Under the pieces are notes generated by a model, which saw only the letters and a program-made list of their open reading frames with translations, was not told the origin of the DNA and did not search any database. 5,558 nucleotides of DNA. Source: Flavicella sp042091695. GTDB lineage: Bacteria; Bacteroidota; Bacteroidia; Flavobacteriales; Flavobacteriaceae. A program made the position numbers and the translations under genes. The DNA is taken from assembly GCA_042091695.1 (NCBI GenBank), contig JBELHA010000086.1:1-5558 (forward strand), given 5' to 3'. This document shows, piece after piece, positions 1-5,495 of the stretch. Each line of letters starts with the position of its first letter. Position 1 is the first letter of the stretch.

Positions 1-71
1 TCAACACTATTTTATTTAACTTTGTTTAACGAATTTACTGTTTTGTTGACAAGCCAAATAATTAAAACCCT

Positions 72-91
72 GATTCAAATCATATTGAATC
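72..91. repeat. Short inverted repeat GATTCAA-N6-TTGAATC
   Basis: Two perfect 7-nt arms (72-78 and 85-91) flank a 6-nt spacer. The repeat lies in the gene-free stretch 1-224, downstream of the CPBP protease gene. There is no T-tract on either side, so it does not read as an intrinsic terminator. It could be an operator for a gene to the left of the window, or chance in AT-rich DNA. I see nothing else firm in 1-224. Confidence 0.25.
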
Positions 92-224
92 TCAAGCTAT
101 TGTATTTTAAAATTAAAACATACGTTTACAAAAGTTACACCACTGGTCTAACAATTATGAGGTAAAGTGAAACTAAACAAAAGTAATGATCTAAAACTTA
201 TGAGAAGAATATTTTTTAGGTGGT

Positions 225-1016
225 TCACCCCATAACAAGCAAAGCAACCCCCAATACAGTCATCAAAAAATTAGCAATCAAGTGAATCGTAAAAGCGGGC
301 AAGATACTTTTGGTCTTGTATACTGTAAATGTAGTAGCGATACTCATCACAAAAATCACAGGAAACAACCACAACTGAAGGGAGTGATACAACGTAAAAA
401 ACAATGCATTGAGCAACCAACCCCATTTACCTAGACCTTGCATTTTAGGCAACAACCAACCTCTAAAATAAATTTCTTCTGCCAATATATTCAAGAGTAA
501 AGCAATAGCCATTACAAATAACAGCAGGTAATTCCCTTGTATTGCGTAGCCTGGCGATAGCACTCCCAGGGATGTCTGCATCGGATCGATTGCTGGATTC
601 AACCAAAAAGGCATGTATCCAGGAATTGCAAGACCAGGAAGTTGTTGAAACAAAACAACTGTACCACTCAAGCCTGCTGAGAATAGCAACCCAACAAAAA
701 GAATCCCGATCGAAATCCCCCATTGTTTTGCAGATATTTTTTTAAATAGTAGCCTTTCTTTTAGAGAAACCCCTAACTGTTTGGCTTCTTTTTTAACCAG
801 GAAAAAACCAATAATAACGAATACCAACAACATCGTTGCTGCGATGATAGGCCATGCCAAGATTTTAGGAAAACCCTGAGCGATCCAAGTAGGCAAAACA
901 TACCTAAACCCGATACATGCAAATAAGCTGGGTAATAAAAAGGCGATAACAACCTGACTAATATTCAATTGATTTGTACGATTCCAATCGAAATTTTTTA
1001 GAGTATCCATATTCAT
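225..1016 (-). CDS. CPBP-family intramembrane metalloprotease (CAAX protease / bacteriocin-processing type)
   Basis: The 263-residue protein is very hydrophobic, with about seven or eight membrane segments (roughly 20-40, 52-73, 100-122, 163-180, 203-233 and 243-262). All three signature motifs of the CPBP (Abi/Rce1-like, PF02517) family are present: EExxxR as E180-E181...R185, FxxxH ending at H211, and HxxxN as H245...N249. These are the predicted catalytic glutamate and metal-binding or oxyanion residues, so the enzyme looks intact. Family members cleave substrates within or near the inner membrane; some process prenylated proteins or peptides, others confer bacteriocin self-immunity. The substrate cannot be told here. 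ATG at 1016 follows an A-rich tract; a second ATG two codons later is equally plausible. The gene stands alone, with a 330-nt spacer before it and no clear terminator after it. Family is certain, role is not. Confidence 0.93.
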   Translation of the reverse strand: MNMDTLKNFDWNRTNQLNISQVVIAFLLPSLFACIGFRYVLPTWIAQGFPKILAWPIIAATMLLVFVIIGFFLVKKEAKQLGVSLKERLLFKKISAKQWGISIGILFVGLLFSAGLSGTVVLFQQLPGLAIPGYMPFWLNPAIDPMQTSLGVLSPGYAIQGNYLLLFVMAIALLLNILAEEIYFRGWLLPKMQGLGKWGWLLNALFFTLYHSLQLWLFPVIFVMSIATTFTVYKTKSILPAFTIHLIANFLMTVLGVALLVMG

Positions 1017-1160
1017 TTTTTTGTCTTTATAATTTTGTAGCAGTTATATCTTGCGGTTTATTCGTGTCGCTTTCATCACGATTGTTTATTTGTAATTGTA
1101 TTGTTTTCCGGGTTGTTTTACACCCATTTTTAACAATACTAATTTTGGTGTCGTCGTGAA

Positions 1161-1262
1161 TTATTTGACCAAAAAGACCTCATACAAAAAAAGAGTAGCA
1201 AGCAGAAAAACTTCGCAGACCGAAATGACATAGAAATAGCAATTATTGAAAACCAAATACAT
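1161..1262 (-). CDS. Possible small hydrophobic ORF (33 aa), doubtful
   Basis: An ATG-started frame of 33 codons lies in the spacer between the esterase and the CPBP protease genes. It begins MYLVFNN and its middle (VFLLATLFLYEVFLV) would form one membrane segment. A promoter-like site lies 54 nt upstream of its ATG. Against it: the spacer is AT-rich, such frames arise by chance, and its first codons overlap a 26-nt stretch resembling the 3' end of the DUF4145-like gene in a different frame. It is either a small membrane protein or a by-product of decayed DNA. Confidence 0.2.
   Translation of the reverse strand: MYLVFNNCYFYVISVCEVFLLATLFLYEVFLVK
1235..1260. repeat. Near-copy of DUF4145-like gene 3' sequence (partner at 2594-2619)
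   Basis: These 26 nt match positions 2594-2619 at 23 of 26 bases by eye, in the same orientation. The partner encodes the VFSFQYLL part of the last membrane segment of the DUF4145-like protein. Here the homologous minus-strand frame reads VFGFQ and then a stop. Weaker, gapped similarity seems to continue on both sides. This suggests a decayed fragment of a duplicated gene end, though chance similarity in AT-rich DNA is possible. Confidence 0.35.
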
Positions 1263-1315
1263 GCTTAATTTCTATCAATCAAAAAAAGGACTTACCAATA
1301 CTAATTAGGAGTTGA

Positions 1316-1345
1316 GAAACCTATAATGTTGAACTAATAAATCAA
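1316..1345 (-). promoter_or_regulatory. Candidate promoter upstream of the CPBP protease region
   Basis: On the minus strand, TTG (1345-1343), a 19-nt spacer and TAGGTTTC (1323-1316) match the Bacteroidota pattern TTG-N19-TAnnTTTG, with one mismatch at the last base of the -7 box. It lies directly after the esterase stop codon. It would serve the small ORF at 1262 or, through a leader of about 300 nt, the CPBP gene at 1016. No better promoter was seen in this 330-nt spacer. Confidence 0.35.
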
Positions 1346-1346
1346 C

Positions 1347-2495
1347 TTAGTTTTCTTCTTTTTTCATTGCTTTGAGCATTTTTTTAGCATTTTCATTTTT
1401 AGGATTTAGCAGTAAAGACTTCTCAAAGTTTTTAATTGCGTTATTTGTATCTTCCAACTTTGCAAATGCCTCTCCCAAACTGTCATATGCATTGTATGAA
1501 TTAGGGTGATTTTTCACATTCAACTCAAAAAATCCAAGTGCTTTTTTTACAACAATAGAATCAGAACTATATAAAAAACGATAGGCTATTCTATTGACCA
1601 AATCCTCCGGAGGTTTTATTGTATAAGAAAGGCGTGCCGACAATTGCTCATACTGTGTTTTAAGATGTTCTAAAGTCGTTGCATCCCTGTAAGCGTAATG
1701 ATACCCCTTGTATATAAAAGACAGTCCTTCATAAATTGCAGGTAACGCAACATTGCTATGATTTTTATTTTCAAAATACCTTTGCGCAACAGGCAATGTT
1801 CCATTGTATGCACGATCCAAAGCAGCCACAAAACGAACATGTCTGTCTCTATTGTTTAAATTTCGTTTTTGCCAATTGGCGGTTGCTAAAAAAAGCGGAC
1901 GCTTGAAAACCTTTGGAGAGATAGCCTTTATTTTAGCATCTATTGTCGTTGCATCCCAAGTTCCAAAACTTGGATCTACAGCTATAAAAGAATTAAAAAC
2001 AGAGTGTTGCTGCATATACGCATGCGTAGTCAAAAGACCACCCAAAGAGTGTCCTATCAACATACGGGTGGGTTGTGTTCGATAATTTTTATCTATTGTC
2101 GGTAGTAACTCTGTTTCTAAAAAGTGTAAAAACAAATCGCCACCACCTGAATTATTTTCACGACGCGTCTTTATTTTTTTGGGTGTAAAGTCACGAAAAC
2201 GATCTGTGCTCAAGACACCAACTACAATCATTTCAGGAATTTCTCTCTTATCTGTATTACCAGTACTCATAAAATCTACTATGGCTGAAACCACTTTAAA
2301 GTGTGTAGCTGCATCAAGGATAAACAGTACTGGATACCTTTTATTTTTATAGGACCCCTCGGAATAAGAGTCTGGAAGACTTACCCAATAATCTCGCGTT
2401 TCATTCAATACATTGGAAAATACTTTATGTGATTGCCCGATTTCAATTGTGATGTTTTGTTGCGCTGACACATTCGTAAACTCAAACAGAACCAA
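1347..2495 (-). CDS. Putative secreted alpha/beta-hydrolase esterase with C-terminal TPR
   Basis: Residue numbers count from the TTG at 2495 (382 residues). Residues about 15-265 match the putative esterase family (PF00756; esterase D / enterochelin esterase-like). They include a core strand YPVLFILDAA, the nucleophile elbow GHSLGG with Ser150, and NHSNVALPAIYEGL, where His246 is the likely catalytic histidine. The catalytic acid is not clear. Residues about 332-378 form at least one TPR-like helix pair (NAYDSLGEAFAKL, then NAIKNFEKSLLLNP), a known tail for this family in Bacteroidota. The frame continues upstream of the TTG as KKLFFFLIL, giving with VSA|QQ a textbook signal peptide, so a periplasmic or secreted enzyme is expected. 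No normal start precedes it: an in-frame TAA sits directly before the two lysines. The TTG start leaves only a shortened signal. The substrate is unknown; esters of siderophores, acyl or feruloyl groups are all possible. It may be co-transcribed with the DUF4145-like gene 64 nt upstream. Confidence 0.85.
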   Translation of the reverse strand: MVLFEFTNVSAQQNITIEIGQSHKVFSNVLNETRDYWVSLPDSYSEGSYKNKRYPVLFILDAATHFKVVSAIVDFMSTGNTDKREIPEMIVVGVLSTDRFRDFTPKKIKTRRENNSGGGDLFLHFLETELLPTIDKNYRTQPTRMLIGHSLGGLLTTHAYMQQHSVFNSFIAVDPSFGTWDATTIDAKIKAISPKVFKRPLFLATANWQKRNLNNRDRHVRFVAALDRAYNGTLPVAQRYFENKNHSNVALPAIYEGLSFIYKGYHYAYRDATTLEHLKTQYEQLSARLSYTIKPPEDLVNRIAYRFLYSSDSIVVKKALGFFELNVKNHPNSYNAYDSLGEAFAKLEDTNNAIKNFEKSLLLNPKNENAKKMLKAMKKEEN

Positions 2496-2559
2496 TATTA
2501 AAAAAAAGAATAGTTTTTTTTATAAAAAAATTAACTGAGGTTGAAGTAATTATATATAT

Positions 2560-3342
2560 TCAAAAAGCTCTGGTATAATAATCCAAAACATTGAGTAGCA
2601 AATATTGAAAACTAAATACCAGTACATACATCAATTCAAAAGACAGCAATCTAGATTTAAACCCCTGACTTCGAAATCTTTTAAACAGACTCCATGAGAG
2701 AATAGACGTTACAAAAACAAGGATAAGACTATAAAATACAGAAAAGGCTCCATAAGAGAAAACTCCTTCATATACGAACTTAAAAGGACGTTCTAATTCC
2801 TGAGGCAACCACTTATGAAATTTAAAAAGTAACCCAGGTATAACAGCATTTGTCAATACAAAAAATAAAAAAAGAGTGTCTTTAAAACTGTCTTTTATAT
2901 ATTTTTTAAAAGAATGAGCTGGTTGAATGGCCACAGGCAACTGATTGAGATTGTTGTGCGTCATCCCATACCAGTCCAGCAATACGAACAAATGATTCAG
3001 ACTCATCAACACATCGTCAGAAGTAACGAGTTCACCATGTACTCCTATGTTACAGATATTACGAAGGCTGTGTATTCTATTTAAAACCCGCTTGGGTGTG
3101 TTGCTCTTGATTTCCTGATTGTTAAAAATATCAAAGATAGAAGGAGCGGGTGTTGTTTCATGTTTGGACCATATATTTTTACAAATTTCCTCCAAAATTT
3201 GTCTAGACTTTAGCAGTCCCGCCGAGGGATCTTCTAGTGCGTAGTTGAGTGCTTTATTGAGGAAATTTGCATATTCTGGGAAATATTGACTCAGAATCAA
3301 TATCCTTGCTTTTACGGTTTCAATCTCTAAATTGTCTACCAT
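2560..3342 (-). CDS. DUF4145-like domain protein with three C-terminal membrane segments
   Basis: I chose ATG 3342 (260 residues), preceded by AAAAGAAAA; the frame stays open upstream to a TTG at 3381, which is less likely. Residues about 20-120 resemble DUF4145 (PF13643): a helix with ALEDPSAGLLKSRQILEEICK, then SLRNICNIGVHGE, holding the conserved R94, N98 and H102-G103. DUF4145 is known as an accessory domain of restriction and other NTP-dependent proteins, and I recall it being grouped with HEPN-like helical domains. The R-to-H spacing here is seven residues, one more than the usual HEPN RNase motif Rx4-6H, so nuclease activity should not be assumed. The C-terminal half has membrane segments at about 155-173, 194-219 and 231-253, with a basic loop KRFRSQGFKSR between the last two. 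This suggests a cytoplasmic domain tethered to the inner membrane. The specific function is unknown. A stem-loop-bearing 5' spacer precedes it and the esterase follows it. Confidence 0.8.
   Translation of the reverse strand: MVDNLEIETVKARILILSQYFPEYANFLNKALNYALEDPSAGLLKSRQILEEICKNIWSKHETTPAPSIFDIFNNQEIKSNTPKRVLNRIHSLRNICNIGVHGELVTSDDVLMSLNHLFVLLDWYGMTHNNLNQLPVAIQPAHSFKKYIKDSFKDTLFLFFVLTNAVIPGLLFKFHKWLPQELERPFKFVYEGVFSYGAFSVFYSLILVFVTSILSWSLFKRFRSQGFKSRLLSFELMYVLVFSFQYLLLNVLDYYTRAF
2594..2619. repeat. Partner of the near-repeat at 1235-1260
   Basis: This coding stretch of the DUF4145-like gene matches the spacer sequence at 1235-1260 at 23 of 26 positions, in the same orientation. This copy is the intact, in-frame one and is the presumed source. 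Confidence 0.35.
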
Positions 3343-3412
3343 TTTTTCTTTTAAAATTCGTTTGTATGAGTTCTTTCTCAAAGGTTTTAGTGTAAAGAAC
3401 CAAAGGAAAGAG

Positions 3413-3481
3413 TTATAGCTTTTTTTCAGTCAACCAATGTAAGAATAATTTGACGTTTGCATCTAAAACAAACGTCTTCAT
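3413..3481 (-). CDS. Possible 22-codon leader ORF before the DUF4145-like gene, doubtful
   Basis: An ATG at 3481, after an A/T-rich tract, opens a 22-codon frame starting MKTFVLDANVKLF and ending with TAA at 3415-3413, 70 nt before the start of the DUF4145-like gene. A TAGATTTG -7 box lies 22 nt upstream of the ATG, similar to the spacing at the two better promoters in this window. A perfect stem-loop (3452-3476) overlaps its first codons. It ends just after a run of seven A, and a single-base slip there would join it to the open frame upstream of the DUF4145-like start. It could be a leader peptide, a cut-off N-terminus or chance. Confidence 0.22.
   Translation of the reverse strand: MKTFVLDANVKLFLHWLTEKKL
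3452..3476. other. Perfect 8-bp stem-loop in the leader of the DUF4145-like gene
   Basis: GACGTTTG (3452-3459) pairs perfectly with CAAACGTC (3469-3476) around a 9-nt loop. It is the longest GC-containing perfect hairpin I found in the window. On the minus strand it is not followed by a T-tract, so it is a poor terminator for the MerC gene. On the plus strand T-rich sequence follows, but no plus-strand gene is present. Its position between a -7 box and the DUF4145-like ATG suggests a structured 5' leader, a protein-binding operator or an attenuator-like element. Confidence 0.45.
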
Positions 3482-3503
3482 TTTAAATTTCAAAAAAAAG
3501 AAT

Positions 3504-3511
3504 CAAATCTA
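3504..3511 (-). promoter_or_regulatory. Isolated -7 box (TAGATTTG) upstream of the DUF4145-like gene
   Basis: TAGATTTG on the minus strand fits the Bacteroidota -7 consensus TAnnTTTG. No TTG stands 17-23 nt upstream, so the -33 element is missing or degenerate. If used, transcription would start near 3497, giving a leader of about 155 nt that contains the stem-loop at 3452-3476. It is the only such box seen between the MerC stop and the next gene. Confidence 0.3.
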
Positions 3512-3573
3512 TCTCAAACAATATTGAAATTAGATTCACATTAAATAGTAATTCTGTAAGCTAACGGGTGAAA

Positions 3574-3590
3574 TATATAGTCGCTATATA
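3574..3590 (-). terminator. AT-rich hairpin just after the MerC stop, weak terminator candidate
   Basis: TATATAG and CTATATA form a perfect 7-bp stem around a 3-nt loop, starting 4 nt after the MerC stop codon. On the minus strand it is followed only by TTT, and six of the seven pairs are A-T, so it would be a weak intrinsic terminator. Its placement right after a gene is the main argument. A short palindromic operator is an alternative. Confidence 0.35.
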
Positions 3591-3594
3591 GAAC

Positions 3595-3999
3595 CTATTC
3601 TTGTGAAGCACAACAAGTCGTCGATTTGCATTGACAATATTTTAAATTGTACAAATGTATGACTGCCAATGAGATTGCAAAAGTATAGGTTACGTATTCC
3701 GAAAGAGATAGCCAATGCATTTTTTCATTGACCAATACCAAACACAACAAAGACCAATTGATCCATAGTAATGGTTTCATAAATAATTTGGAAGTTGTTT
3801 TCACGGATTGATTGACTGCAAAAAAGGAAACTACTAAAAATAAAAAGTCCAAATTTTTCCACCATGAGGGAGTCGCATCACAACCATGTAATGCACAAGA
3901 CTGTACCACAAATAGAAATGGGGTAGCCACACAATGTATCACACACAAAGTACTTGCGAGCGCTCCAAAAGTATCTGGTTTGTTTAAGGTAATTTTCAC
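3595..3999 (-). CDS. MerC-domain inner-membrane protein, probable metal-handling role
   Basis: The 134-residue protein has the MerC family layout: four membrane segments (about 12-33, 49-65, 75-91, 101-118) with the metal-binding CxxHC motif in the first (C19, H22, C23, followed by ATP). A second potential site is C35...H38...C40. The tail is cysteine-rich (CQCKSTTCC, C122, C124, C129, C130). MerC proteins of mer operons move Hg(II) across the inner membrane, but no merA, merT, merP or merR is nearby, and flavobacterial relatives are commonly chromosomal and not mercury-linked. The Fur/Zur-type operator in its promoter favours control by an iron- or zinc-sensing repressor, so a zinc or iron supply or sensing role is my inference. 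The start is GTG at 3999, about 22 nt after the predicted transcription start; no in-frame ATG fits. The gene appears monocistronic. No gene symbol is assigned because it is not a mer operon member. Confidence 0.87.
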   Translation of the reverse strand: MKITLNKPDTFGALASTLCVIHCVATPFLFVVQSCALHGCDATPSWWKNLDFLFLVVSFFAVNQSVKTTSKLFMKPLLWINWSLLCLVLVNEKMHWLSLSEYVTYTFAISLAVIHLYNLKYCQCKSTTCCASQE

Positions 4000-4028
4000 A
4001 ATAGTAGTGTTTTTATAAAAACAGACTG

Positions 4029-4058
4029 CAAAGATACTAAGATATTCTATTATTGCAA
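4029..4058 (-). promoter_or_regulatory. Promoter of the MerC-family gene
   Basis: On the minus strand TTG (4058-4056), a spacer of exactly 19 nt and TATCTTTG (4036-4029) match the Bacteroidota sigma-factor consensus in full. Transcription should start near 4022, leaving a short leader before the GTG at 3999. The -33 TTG lies inside the inverted repeat at 4051-4071. Confidence 0.75.
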
Positions 4059-4071
4059 CAGTGTTGCATTA
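4051..4071. promoter_or_regulatory. Fur/Zur-type operator overlapping the MerC promoter
   Basis: TGCAACA (4054-4060), one central base and TGTTGCA (4062-4068) form a perfect 7-1-7 inverted repeat. Two more paired bases follow on each side after one mismatch, giving a 21-bp near-palindrome. The 7-1-7 geometry is that of binding sites for Fur-family repressors (Fur, Zur, PerR). It covers the -33 element, so a bound repressor would block RNA polymerase. Which family member binds, and which metal it senses, cannot be read from the site; the regulator gene is not in the window. Confidence 0.65.
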
Positions 4072-4148
4072 AAATAAAATTATAACAGAGATACTATATT
4101 AAGATCTTCTTTTCTATTTAAAAAAACTAAATACGTGACAAAGAAACA

Positions 4149-4655
4149 CTAATACCTTGACTTAAAAGTCCTCGAATTCAATTGCTTGACAAAATCTTTG
4201 GCTAAATAAGTTGCAACATCAGATAAACTGGCGGTCCAGGATATAATTTTTCCTTCACCAACACCATCGAGAAGTAATTTATCATTTGTGTCCTTTACAT
4301 GAAAAATTGTTTTCACCTCTCCTTTTCCTGCTCCAAGCCCTACTAAAAAACGTAAAGCTTGGTCACCTTCATTGACATACATCACCTCTATATCTATCTT
4401 AAAATTGGGTGCTTCTGTATCGACAACAAATCCTTGTTTTTCTAATTCAGAGATTAGTTCGTATTTCAAAGATGAGGTAAAGTCTACATAATCTCTATTC
4501 TCAGGAAATGGATTGTCTATCTCCTCTAGATCGAAACTTCTCAAGACCGACGTATCTGTGATTTTACTTTCAGTCTTATAAAACTTACCAGTCACTCCGC
4601 AGCTCACAAACAATAGCAAGCTACAAACTCCTATTACATATTTAAAACACTTCAT
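4149..4655 (-). CDS. DUF4410-like lipoprotein
   Basis: This is a 168-residue protein with a lipoprotein signal: MKCFKY, a hydrophobic stretch, then FVSC with Cys19 as the lipidated residue. The residues after Cys19 (GVTGK) carry no acidic cluster, so it may stay on the periplasmic side and not be exported to the surface. The body has a long helix (about 58-75, SSLKYELISELEKQGF), a strand IDIEVMYV, and the glycine motif VGLGAGKGEV (about 105-114) followed by strands with a KDTNDK turn. This pattern matches DUF4410 (PF14366) and related small envelope lipoproteins of unknown function. Its ATG overlaps the stop of the preceding lipoprotein gene as TAATG, so the two are very probably translated in a coupled way and may act together. 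No clear terminator follows. Confidence 0.75.
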   Translation of the reverse strand: MKCFKYVIGVCSLLLFVSCGVTGKFYKTESKITDTSVLRSFDLEEIDNPFPENRDYVDFTSSLKYELISELEKQGFVVDTEAPNFKIDIEVMYVNEGDQALRFLVGLGAGKGEVKTIFHVKDTNDKLLLDGVGEGKIISWTASLSDVATYLAKDFVKQLNSRTFKSRY

Positions 4656-5272
4656 TAATAAAGAGATTGAGATGTAATATTAGGGAAACCAAAACTTCTA
4701 ATTCCAACCAAACCATAGACTGTTTGACCTGGGTTGATGACTGTATTTTGAATATCATAAAGTTTGAGTTCTTCATTGAGTTTTTTGTTGGCATTGCTCG
4801 CAGCAACCATATTCCCAATACTAATGGCTGGCCCTAAGATATATCCTATAGGAAATATTTCTTCGCTTTCTGGCACTCCATATTCATTCACTTGATTTCT
4901 AAAAAGTTTTAAAGGCGTTAATAATAAATACAACAAATGCGAAGCAGGTCGCTGTTTGATACTTACAAAAACTTCGTGAGGAGGGATGATTAGTAGGTTG
5001 TTGTCTGACGAAGAAACCAATTTAAAGTCCTTTCCTTGTTGTATGGCTTCTTTTCTATTATTTTTTATTTTGACCGAAACAATCCTTATATCTTTTTGAT
5101 TCGCCTTTTTTCCATAGTTTTTATTCAGACTATTGTGTTCATAAGAAATTTCAATACCATCATTTATCGAGGTATTTGTATTGTAATTTGCCAATTCAGG
5201 TTGTAACAAATTGTATTTACTCGCACAACTACTCAAGATAGCGACTAAAAAAATGTATATTATTTTTTTCAT
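4655..5272 (-). CDS. Lipoprotein of unknown function
   Basis: I chose the ATG at 5272 (205 residues). It opens a classic lipoprotein signal, MKKIIYIFLVAILSSC, with Cys16 lipidated, and sits 24 nt after the -7 box. The frame runs back to a TTG at 5299, but that start lies in the promoter. The mature part begins with a polar Asn/Tyr-rich stretch. It continues with strands such as GIEISYEHN and IRIVSVKIKNN, which read like an immunoglobulin-type beta domain, then has a hydrophobic segment (about 112-125), a Gly/Ala-rich stretch IGYILGPAISIGNMVAASNA (about 132-151), and a closing beta region (INPGQTVYGLVGIRSFGFP). The PGQ-VYGLVG end resembles domains that control presentation of conserved surface features in small Bacteroidota lipoproteins. 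I do not recognise a family. It is the first gene of a two-gene operon with the DUF4410-like lipoprotein. Confidence 0.78.
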   Translation of the reverse strand: MKKIIYIFLVAILSSCASKYNLLQPELANYNTNTSINDGIEISYEHNSLNKNYGKKANQKDIRIVSVKIKNNRKEAIQQGKDFKLVSSSDNNLLIIPPHEVFVSIKQRPASHLLYLLLTPLKLFRNQVNEYGVPESEEIFPIGYILGPAISIGNMVAASNANKKLNEELKLYDIQNTVINPGQTVYGLVGIRSFGFPNITSQSLY

Positions 5273-5296
5273 AAATCTATGGTTTAATTTTTTTGG

Positions 5297-5325
5297 CAAA
5301 AATAAATTAAAAAATCAATAAACAA
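5297..5325 (-). promoter_or_regulatory. Promoter of the two-gene lipoprotein operon
   Basis: On the minus strand TTG (5325-5323), an 18-nt spacer and TATTTTTG (5304-5297) fit the Bacteroidota promoter consensus, where spacers of about 17-23 nt are known. The predicted start near 5290 leaves a leader of about 18 nt before the ATG at 5272. No other operator-like repeat was seen here. Confidence 0.6.
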
Positions 5326-5495
5326 CACGAAATACTTAAAAAACATTTTATATTCGCAAAAAAAACACACTAAAAGTAAATAATAAATAATTAAAAACGA
5401 TTAAAATTGAATATAACTCAACAACACTCAATGTTTTAGATTCATAACTTTTAAAATAGAAATGTTCTAAATTGATTGGATTGGGTTTTAAAAAA

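Noticed and set aside
17..24. Plus-strand TAACTTTG matching the -7 consensus
   Set aside because: The -33 position lies outside the window and no plus-strand gene follows in the next kilobase.
178..185. Minus-strand TACTTTTG matching the -7 consensus
   Set aside because: No TTG at 17-23 nt upstream and no gene start seen before the left edge.
542..745. 67-codon plus-strand ORF
   Set aside because: It lies fully antisense inside the intact CPBP protease gene, whose catalytic motifs are all present; no promoter or family signal.
974..1159. 61-codon plus-strand hydrophobic ORF with TTG start
   Set aside because: Antisense to the CPBP start and running into spacer. The TAATTTTG boxes nearby on the plus strand have no -33 element at the right distance and no gene after them.
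1675..1960. Identical 13-nt stretch GTCGTTGCATCCC in two places (about 1677 and 1947), half resembling the TGCAACA operator arm
   Set aside because: Both encode the same DATT tetrapeptide inside the esterase gene, with no inverted partner arm, so this is coding coincidence and not an operator.
1804..2085. 93-codon plus-strand ORF
   Set aside because: Antisense shadow of the esterase core, which carries the conserved GHSLGG region.
3812..4018. 68-codon plus-strand ORF
   Set aside because: Antisense shadow of the MerC gene; its composition merely mirrors that gene.
4115..4133. TATTTA-N7-TAAATA inverted repeat after the DUF4410-like gene
   Set aside because: The stem is entirely A-T and would be very unstable; expected by chance at this base composition, not a credible terminator.
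4210..4217. GTTGCAAC palindrome resembling an operator half-site
   Set aside because: Inside the DUF4410-like coding sequence, only 8 nt, and lacks the 7-1-7 geometry of the site at 4054-4068.
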